Virus record (IMG/VR): IMGVR_UViG_3300013286_000083
Span: 1 to 20,045 of that record
Origin: a virus
Length of the DNA: 20,045 nucleotides
Strand: one strand, 5' to 3'
Shown: positions 5,824 to 12,900 of the stretch, in pieces
How positions within the stretch are numbered: position 1 is the first letter of the stretch
Layout: each line of letters begins with the position of its first letter
Notes under the pieces: generated by a model
Database searches by the model: none
Seen by the model: the letters and a program-made list of their open reading frames with translations, nothing else
Told to the model about the DNA's origin: nothing
Position numbers and translations under genes: made by a program

Positions 5824-6711
5824 ATGAGTGAAATGACTCTATTTAAAGGTGGTTTACCATCATATTTACAATCCGCAACGGATGACGCAACCAATGCCCT
5901 AGCTGGTACAAGCGATGGTGGTGGTTTAGGTGCTCGTCGTATTTCTATCAAAGGCGGTGTATTCCGTGAGTTTATTGGTGGAAAAGAGTTCCGTGTATCT
6001 GAAGAACGTTCTATGAACGTAGTTATTATCAAAGCCGCACCGAAGGTATCACGTATTTACTACGCTGGAAGCTATACCGAAGGTGAAGCAGTATCCCCAG
6101 CTTGCTGGTCATCCGATAGCCAACGTCCTGATGAGAAGGTCAAAGAAAAGCAGTCAGCCACCTGCCTAACTTGCCCACAAAACATCAAGGGTTCTGGTCA
6201 GGGTGAAAGCCGTGCCTGCCGTTATCAACAACGTTTAGCAGTAGTTATTGATGGCGAAGTCGACAAAGGTGAAGTGTACCAACTCGTGTTGCCGCCTACT
6301 TCTGTATTCGGTGATGGTGAAAAAGGTAAGCTCCCCTTACAGGCATATGCTCGTCATCTGAAAAATCACGGTACTCCTATTACTGGGGTTGTTACCGAGA
6401 TGCGGTTTGACACAGCAAGTCCTACACCAAAGCTGGTATTTAAACCTGTCCGCCCCGTAACCGAAGACGAATTTAACAAAGTTCAAGAACTTAAAGATTC
6501 ATCCGAAGCAGTACAGGCTATTACATTAACTGTTGCACAAACAGATGGTGTGAAGGATAAGCCAGCCGTTAAGAACGCACTAGCTGCACCAAAAGCGGAA
6601 GTAGAAGAAGTAGAAGTGATTGAAGAACCAAAGAAAGCTCCTCCTAAGAAAGCCCCTGTGGCAAATGAGCCTAAACTAGAAGACCTAGTCGGCGAATGGG
6701 ATGATGCTTAA
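5824..6711 (+). CDS. Probable ssDNA-binding protein with four cysteines and acidic tail
   Basis: This 295-residue protein starts at ATG 5824 behind AAGGAG at 5811-5816. The body (about 35-215) reads as beta-rich, consistent with an OB fold. It includes C94, then C114-x2-C117, then C132, spaced like a metal-binding insert. The segment 240-285 is a low-complexity Lys/Pro/Glu linker (PKKAPPKKAPV), and the protein ends in EDLVGEWDDA, an acidic tail with an aromatic residue. A beta core, flexible linker and acidic C-terminus is the layout of replication SSBs such as T7 gp2.5 and T4 gp32. In those proteins the tail recruits polymerase and helicase. Its place between the HTH protein and the primase-helicase supports this. 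Sequence identity to a named SSB is not visible, so the function is inferred. Confidence 0.68.
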   Translation: MSEMTLFKGGLPSYLQSATDDATNALAGTSDGGGLGARRISIKGGVFREFIGGKEFRVSEERSMNVVIIKAAPKVSRIYYAGSYTEGEAVSPACWSSDSQRPDEKVKEKQSATCLTCPQNIKGSGQGESRACRYQQRLAVVIDGEVDKGEVYQLVLPPTSVFGDGEKGKLPLQAYARHLKNHGTPITGVVTEMRFDTASPTPKLVFKPVRPVTEDEFNKVQELKDSSEAVQAITLTVAQTDGVKDKPAVKNALAAPKAEVEEVEVIEEPKKAPPKKAPVANEPKLEDLVGEWDDA

Positions 6712-6721
6712 ATAACGGTTA

Positions 6722-6809
6722 TGGGGGAAAGCGTGCGTAGTAGGTCGGCTCGGCGACGTTAAATAGCCTGTACTCTCCATTAGGAGTTAAGGGACACGCA
6801 AGTACCCCA
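6722..6809 (+). ncRNA. Structured mRNA leader before the primase, riboswitch-like
   Basis: The gap 6712-6824 has nested pairing. An outer helix pairs TGGGG (6722-6726) with CCCCA (6805-6809), and an inner helix pairs GCGTG (6731-6735) with CACGC (6795-6799). The internal loop between them has GAAA (6727-6730) on one side and AAGTA (6800-6804) on the other. This matches the AGUA/GAA pairing of a loop-E (bulged-G) motif. Inside lie hairpins GTCG/CGAC (6744-6747/6754-6757) and CTCC/GGAG (6775-6778/6783-6786), plus a possible AGG/CCT plus GTA/TAC helix joining 6737-6744 to 6767-6773. I could not match it to a known riboswitch class. It probably controls translation of the downstream gene through the adjoining Shine-Dalgarno hairpin. 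Confidence 0.5.
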
Positions 6810-6822
6810 CCTTCAAAGGTGG
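6807..6822 (+). promoter_or_regulatory. Hairpin that hides the primase Shine-Dalgarno
   Basis: CCACCT (6807-6812) pairs with AGGTGG (6817-6822) around a TCAA loop. The only ribosome site for ATG 6825 (AAAGG, 6815-6819) lies in its loop and 3' arm. Bases 6807-6809 are also needed for the outer helix of the upstream structured leader. The two folds therefore compete, the usual logic of a translational switch. The pairing is seen directly; switching is inferred. Confidence 0.55.
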
Positions 6823-6824
6823 CT

Positions 6825-9698
6825 ATGAACAATTTAGAATTTTTACAGCAAGTCCTTGGCGACGAAGGATACTACTGCATAGTTGGGCTAAAGAAAGACT
6901 CGGACAAAGCTGTCCAAAAGTTTTTCCAACGGCTTGAAGATGCAGCGACTGTTGCTGAGAACTTAAAGGACGAGGGTTACGATGCGTACTACGCACTAGC
7001 TACGTTCAAAGATGGGAAGTCACGAAAGACGGCAAACGTACAACAACTTAGGTCGTTGTTTGTTGATCTCGACTGCGGCCCAGGTAAGCCATATGAAACA
7101 CAGAAAGAAGCACTAGTAGATTTAAAACGTTTCTGTAAAGAAACAAATATGCCAAGACCAACACTAGTTAACTCTGGTGGGGGCATACACGCATACTGGC
7201 CTTTGACTGAATCTCTTTCACGAGAGCGATGGTTGCCGTTAGCTGAAAAGCTAAAGAAGATGTGCGATGACCATGACTTGTTTGCTGACCCCGTTGTTAC
7301 GGCAGATTCGGTACGTATTCTACGAGTCCCAGGAACTTTAAACTTTAAAAATGATGCAGCTAGGGACGTAACTTTAATCGGTAGCTCACCAGGCTCATAC
7401 GAACTAGATACACTAAAAGATGTTATAGGGGAACTTATACCAGCTAGACCATCCTATATCCCACGAGGAGAAATGGACGAAGTTACCAAAGCCATCCTAG
7501 GTAACTACACGAATCGGTTTAGAACCATCTTGATGAAAACAAAAGATGGTGACGGCTGTCAACAATTAAAGTATATTTATGAGAACCAAGCAACCATGTC
7601 TGAACCGATGTGGAGAGCAGGCCTATCTATTGCCAAATTTTGTGTTGATGCGGATAAAGCAATCGAGAAAATATCTGAGCATCACCCCGAATATAGCCCC
7701 ATGTTTGCCGATAAAAAGGTGCGAAACATCAAAGGTGGCCCGTATACATGCGTAAAGTTTGAAGAGTTTAACCCAGGCGGGTGCGACGGATGTCCCCATA
7801 AAGGTGTACTTAAGTCCCCTATTGTGCTGGGTCGTGAAGTACAAGAAGCAACTGATGAAGACAACATAGTAGAAGATAGCCCTGCAGATATAGACCAAGG
7901 TCACACACAGACTTATGTTATTCCTAAGTACCCTGACCCGTATTTCCGTGGCAAGAACGGTGGCATATTTAAACGCATCATCAAAGAAGAAGATGAGATT
8001 GAAGTAATGATTTACCACAACGACCTGTATGTAACACGTCGTTTATTGGACTCCGATGTCGGAGAAGCCGTAGTAGTTAGATTGCACCTTCCAAAAGATG
8101 GTGTTAAAGAATTCACTATACCGTTATCAGCGGTTACATCTAAAGACGAAATACGCAAATACATGTCATCACATGGCGTAGCGGTAGTAAAGACAGACGA
8201 GATTATGTCTTATGTAACAACTTGGGTAAACCACATGCAATATAACGCTAAAGCGGACACGGCTCGCAGACAATTCGGCTGGACTGATGATACGTGCGAA
8301 GCATTTGTTTTAGGTGATAAAGAAATTCGTGCAGATAGGGTAGACCACAACCCACCCTCTGCGGCTACTGCCCAACTATTTGATGCGTTTGTACCAAAAG
8401 GTAATATGGAAACATGGAAAGAAGCCATGAATTTTTACAACCGTCCTGGTATGGAATTACATCAGTTTGCTATTGGGGTAGCTTTTGGCTCTATATTCTC
8501 TAACTTCACTACTATTCATGGTTCAGTTTTGCACATCTTTAGTCCTGAGTCGGGTATTGGTAAAACAACTTCTATGATTGCTGGCGCTAGTATTTGGGGC
8601 AACCCAGGGCGGTTAGTGGTTAAAGAGTCCGACACTATGGCAAGTACTATGAATCGTGCCGAAGTACAAAAACATCTATGCTTGTTCCGTGATGAGGTAA
8701 CTAACTCAACGGCTAAAGAGTGTAGTGACTTCTTATACCAATACACATCAGGCTCCCAAAGAAACCGTATGTCAGGTAGCTCTAATCAAGAGCGTACCCG
8801 TGGGGAACCGTGGAAACAAAATGCCGTAACTACGGGTAATGCGTCCATGATGGAAAAAATTGGTGTATACAAGGCACTTCCCAAAGGCGAGGCTATGCGT
8901 TTACTAGAGGTTCGTGCTAGACCTGTAGCTGGTTTAGAAAAAGACGAAACTGATTTATTAAGCGAACAGTTAGCAAATAACTACGGACATGCTTGTATAC
9001 CCTACTTACAGCACGTGATGAACGATATAAAAGGTGTTAAAGCCCTATACAAAGTAACTCAGCAAAAAATAGACAAGGCTTGTAATTTTGCACCCGCAGA
9101 CCGATTTCATTCTGTGTTGGTAACTAACGGCATTATGGGCTTGATGATGGCTAAACAAGCTGGGCTAATAAACTATGACATTAAATCTGTAGTGCAATGG
9201 ACTAAACAAGTAGTAGGTAGTTTGCAAGAGCAGGTGAAGTCTATGGATGTTGACGCCGAAACTACTTTAACTAACTACCTTGCTGAGAACTATAACAACG
9301 TACTGCGTATTAAGAGTACTGAAGATGCCCGTACCGCTAGCAAGAATGACTTAGATCATCTAATTATTCCTGATGCAACACCACGAATTTCTTTGCTTGC
9401 ACGGTATGAATATGATATTAAGATGTTGTATTTGTATCCACTACCACTTAAAGATTGGTGTGTTAAAAAACAAGTTAACTACGAAGGGTTTGTTGATTCT
9501 TTAAAACGTGGTAGAACTAAAGCTAAGATTGATAAAAAACGTATGGGTAAAGGTACTCGTATGAGCCTACCATCTGCAGATGTGTTATGGATTAGTTGCG
9601 AAGGATTCCTAGATGACGACAGAGAAGAAGAAATTGCCTCGGCAGCAAAGCACAAAGCCGCTCTTGAAGGTGATGAGGGAGGGACAAGTCTGTCCTGA
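6825..9698 (+). CDS. Primase-helicase: AEP-type primase fused to DUF927/SF3-like ATPase
   Basis: A large replication protein that should prime DNA synthesis and unwind the fork. Residues 1-190 look like an archaeo-eukaryotic primase: VDLD (D81, D83) for metal binding, NSGGGIHAYW (116-125) with H122, and DSVRILRVPGTLNFK (161-175). C309, C320, C323 and H325 form a probable zinc site in a stretch ending SPIVLG. A DUF927-like segment follows, with RRQFGWTDD. The ATPase has Walker A SPESGIGKTT (573-582, K580) and Walker B CLFRDE (619-624). The basic C-terminus (about 880-940) may bind DNA. ATG 6825 is chosen over GTG 6819 because the SD (AAAGG) overlaps the GTG. It follows the structured leader, and its last 86 bases overlap the next small gene. 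No separate DnaB-type helicase is visible in the window. Confidence 0.9.
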   Translation: MNNLEFLQQVLGDEGYYCIVGLKKDSDKAVQKFFQRLEDAATVAENLKDEGYDAYYALATFKDGKSRKTANVQQLRSLFVDLDCGPGKPYETQKEALVDLKRFCKETNMPRPTLVNSGGGIHAYWPLTESLSRERWLPLAEKLKKMCDDHDLFADPVVTADSVRILRVPGTLNFKNDAARDVTLIGSSPGSYELDTLKDVIGELIPARPSYIPRGEMDEVTKAILGNYTNRFRTILMKTKDGDGCQQLKYIYENQATMSEPMWRAGLSIAKFCVDADKAIEKISEHHPEYSPMFADKKVRNIKGGPYTCVKFEEFNPGGCDGCPHKGVLKSPIVLGREVQEATDEDNIVEDSPADIDQGHTQTYVIPKYPDPYFRGKNGGIFKRIIKEEDEIEVMIYHNDLYVTRRLLDSDVGEAVVVRLHLPKDGVKEFTIPLSAVTSKDEIRKYMSSHGVAVVKTDEIMSYVTTWVNHMQYNAKADTARRQFGWTDDTCEAFVLGDKEIRADRVDHNPPSAATAQLFDAFVPKGNMETWKEAMNFYNRPGMELHQFAIGVAFGSIFSNFTTIHGSVLHIFSPESGIGKTTSMIAGASIWGNPGRLVVKESDTMASTMNRAEVQKHLCLFRDEVTNSTAKECSDFLYQYTSGSQRNRMSGSSNQERTRGEPWKQNAVTTGNASMMEKIGVYKALPKGEAMRLLEVRARPVAGLEKDETDLLSEQLANNYGHACIPYLQHVMNDIKGVKALYKVTQQKIDKACNFAPADRFHSVLVTNGIMGLMMAKQAGLINYDIKSVVQWTKQVVGSLQEQVKSMDVDAETTLTNYLAENYNNVLRIKSTEDARTASKNDLDHLIIPDATPRISLLARYEYDIKMLYLYPLPLKDWCVKKQVNYEGFVDSLKRGRTKAKIDKKRMGKGTRMSLPSADVLWISCEGFLDDDREEEIASAAKHKAALEGDEGGTSLS

Positions 9699-9885
9699 TG
9701 GTGTAGTTATTGACATAAACTGGGGTGCTTTTGAGGTAGGCACTTCAGTTTTTATACCTGCTGTTAACTTAGTAATGTTAAAGAAACAGATGCAGATACT
9801 TGCAAAACGTAAGCAAATGCAAATTAAAGGGTTTGACAGAATCGAATCTGGAAAATTAGGTATGCGCTTTTGGCGTATTTTGTAA
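9613..9885 (+). CDS. Small basic protein overlapping the primase-helicase end
   Basis: A 90-residue protein is predicted from ATG 9613, with AAGGA at 9601-9605 seven bases upstream. This start lies 86 bases inside the primase-helicase gene. A shorter version from ATG 9673 (70 residues) also has a GAAGG, but only two bases before it, which is too close. The N-terminal 20 residues are Lys/Arg-rich. The rest has a beta-like stretch (GVVIDINW, GTSVFIPAVN), a basic helix with KKQMQILAKRKQMQ, and a C-terminal GKLGMRFWRIL. I do not recognise a family; it may be a small nucleic-acid-binding protein. It is the last gene of the + strand operon and is followed by a terminator. The gene is likely real; the exact start is uncertain. 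Confidence 0.62.
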   Translation: MTTEKKKLPRQQSTKPLLKVMREGQVCPDGVVIDINWGAFEVGTSVFIPAVNLVMLKKQMQILAKRKQMQIKGFDRIESGKLGMRFWRIL

Positions 9886-9893
9886 TATACTTT

Positions 9894-9918
9894 CTAGGCA
9901 ACATTCTCCTGTTGCTAG
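9894..9918 (+). other. Hairpin in the convergent intergenic gap
   Basis: CTAGGCAACA (9894-9903) pairs with TGTTGCTAG (9910-9918) around the loop TTCTCC, leaving one bulged G. It begins nine bases after the last + strand stop. No T-run follows on either strand, so it is probably not an independent terminator. It may stabilise the 3' end of the + strand mRNA or of read-through transcripts from the other side. Confidence 0.45.
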
Positions 9919-9941
9919 TTCTACAACGTTAAGACCCCTTG

Positions 9942-9970
9942 AATCCCCGCCTAAAAACGGGGATTTTTTT
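9942..9970 (+). terminator. Rho-independent terminator of the + strand operon
   Basis: AATCCCCG (9942-9949) pairs perfectly with CGGGGATT (9958-9965) around an eight-base loop, and the T-run 9964-9970 follows. This is a textbook intrinsic terminator for rightward transcription. On the opposite strand the hairpin is not followed by a T-run, so it should not stop leftward transcription equally well. The T-run merges into the TAA stop (9969-9971) of the convergent giant gene, leaving no spare base between the two units. Confidence 0.9.
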
Positions 9971-12900
9971 ATTGATCGCCGTACTCAGCTATGCTGGCTT
10001 TAATTTCCGCAATACGTTTTTTGTTGTACCTAGCACCGTTCAACATCTCTTTGGTAGCACGATCTTGAGCTTTTATTGAGGCTTCGAGTATTCCATTTAC
10101 GGTGCCTTGAGTAATTCCTAATCCCCTATGCTTATTACCAATTTCAAGCAGGTCATTTTTAAAATCGTTCATACCCTCAACATCACCTTCACGCTTAGCC
10201 ATATAGTATTTTTGCTTTAGCTTACTTACTTTCTTAGATAGGAAAGTGTCAATACCTTTTTCACGGGAGTTAATTTCCAGCTGGCGTTGGTAATCTGCGG
10301 GGGCGAAGCCAAGTACCTGAGCTACTGCATTGTAGACACTTACGTCTCCTGTAATAGGATCGCCACGCAGGGTGGTAGTACCGTTTGTAAGGTACCTAAC
10401 CCCTTTAAATGCGTTACCAACTGCAGAGGGTAACAATTCTTCAAGACCTCTAAGCGTGTGCCCTTCACCTATTTTGCTATAGCCACGTTGTATCCGATCG
10501 GATACACCTATTACAGGCCCACCCACTGCTTGAAGCATTTGCTGAGTAAAGGTTGAGTCACCACTTTTAGGAACATCACGGATAATTAAGTCATTCAAAG
10601 TAATGCGACTAGCAATAGCTAGGTTAGTTGCGTAATCAATTGGGCCTTTATACAAGAAGTCACCTAAAGCCTTCTGCGTAATTGTATCAAAATCTTCGTC
10701 GTCCTCATCTGTAAACAAGCTATAGACTAAAGATACGGCACCGTAAATTGGGATACCCTGTGCACCAGCCATCAGTGCGGACATACCCATAATTCCACCT
10801 ATTTGACGCATAGCGGCTTTTCTAATCTCTGGAGTCTCACCTTTAAGAGCTTCTTTTGCTGCTTTAAGTAACATGAAGTACTGGGTAATACCGTAGCGTT
10901 TGTACATAAACAGTACTTTGCCTAACGAACTTTGCGCAATACGTGGGGCAGCGGCAGCGGCAGTTCCACCGTTAAGTAAGTCTGTTGTAGAAATAGCTTG
11001 GTAGGCTGCATAAGTTTCTGTAGCTTCTCTTGCGGTTATCTCAGGAGTTCCTTCTTCCCGTTTTGCATTTAACTCTTGGCGGATAGCTTCAATTTTATCA
11101 ACGTCTTTTTTGCTTGGCTTTTTAAGGCGCTCCATTTCAAGGTTGTATGTTGAAAGCAAAGTAACTTCACGGTTCATACGTTCCCCGTGCCGCATCATCC
11201 ACCCCGATGCAATATTAATCTTAGCCAATATTCCCGTTTTAGTATCCCCGCTAAGCATTTCGTACAACTGGGAACGATTAAGCTGTCCATTTTGTTTCCA
11301 TACTTTTACAGCGGTTGCTAACTTTTTGCCGATTTCTGATGTGGGTGTATAGTTAGCAATAGATGGCATTGCTCGCCCAGCAGCTGTGTCTTTACTACCA
11401 AGGATTGGTATATCAATCTTAGTGCCACTCCCCATAAACAACTTAGTAGCATCACCAATAGCCCTAGCAACTTGTCCTTCAGGGTAATGTGCTTTTAAAT
11501 ACGGAGCAACAATCATTGGAACGTTAGCGCCATTAACTACAACTGAAGATACGTTAAAGCCAAGGGTATAGTTAAACGCAACAGACGTTAGGATGTTACC
11601 AAGATCATTTTTAGTTGGGTTTAATATATACGACTTGCGTTTTTTATACTCTTCAAAGTATTTTATTTCTGTTTCGTTATTACGAGCAGGTATAGTTTCT
11701 TTAGCGATATTACCTAGGGCATCAACTTTTCCTGCCTCTACTCCGCTACCCGTTTGGATAGCAAGTTTTTCCATAGTGTTAATGGCGTTATCTATCTTAG
11801 GGTTGTACTTCATGTTGGCAATTTGATGCGCCATACCCCGCACTTTACTATCAAAGACTTTAATAGCATCTTCCATATAACCTGCTTTATTACCACGTCT
11901 TTGGAACGATTTTGCAAAAGCGGTTTCTGGTAAGGTAGATATAAACAAACGCATCATTTCGTCAACGGCTTTGTCGTTAATCTTGTTTGTTTCCATGATG
12001 TTTAGAACACTATTAACAAAGGAGCCTGATGGGGCATCACGATAATTAATCTTGTCTAAACCTTCGTAAACTTCGTACTTGACCCCTAGTTTTTGTAACT
12101 CGTCCATACGTTCTTTACGAGCAAACTCAGACTCAAACGCTTGATTAGCCCGTTGTTTTTGACCATTTTTATCTGTGTAGTCATATGCCAACCATTTATC
12201 GCCGCTACGACCTAAAGCAAAATAAGGTTCGATCATGCCTTTTTCGGCAAGTTTTTTCATGATGTCGGCTTTAATAATAACTTTAGTAGCTGCATCTAAG
12301 TCAGTACCATCAATACGTTCGTTAATAGCGCCTTTAATCTCGTTATACATATGCTTATAAGCATCACGCATAGTGACGTACAAGTCTTGCCAAACTTTGT
12401 CTAACTTCTTATAACGAGCATTTAAATCTTTCCACGCAGCTTCTTTAGAATTACCGTCTCTATCAAACTCACCAACATAATCAGATTGTTTTTTAGTTGG
12501 GTCAACTTCGGCAATCGTACTATCGTGCGCAATATCACTAAAGTCTTGTTTTTGCTGTGGAGCTTTTTTAGTAGCTGCTTTAATTATTGCTTCAACACCA
12601 TCAATGCCTTCAGATAGCTTATCTTGATAGCCACTACGCTGATTAATTAAAGTGTTAATCTCAGAACCTAGCCCAGGAAATACATTATCAGTTAAATCTC
12701 CCAATGTTTTTAAAGGCATTGTAGAAAAGTACCCTGCCGAAACTACATCGCCAGTACGGTCTATGGCGTTAGCTACAGTAGCTTTTTGGGTGTTATTAAT
12801 AATAGGTAAATCCCGTATCATTTTATCTATCCCACCCCATACTTCTGTGGCAGCGGCTACTTGATACTTTGGGTCTTTGTTTGTAGAGTCTAAATATTGA

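Noticed and set aside
7623-8018. Minus-strand frame of 131 codons within the primase-helicase
   Set aside because: It is antisense to the zinc-like site region and shows no family features.
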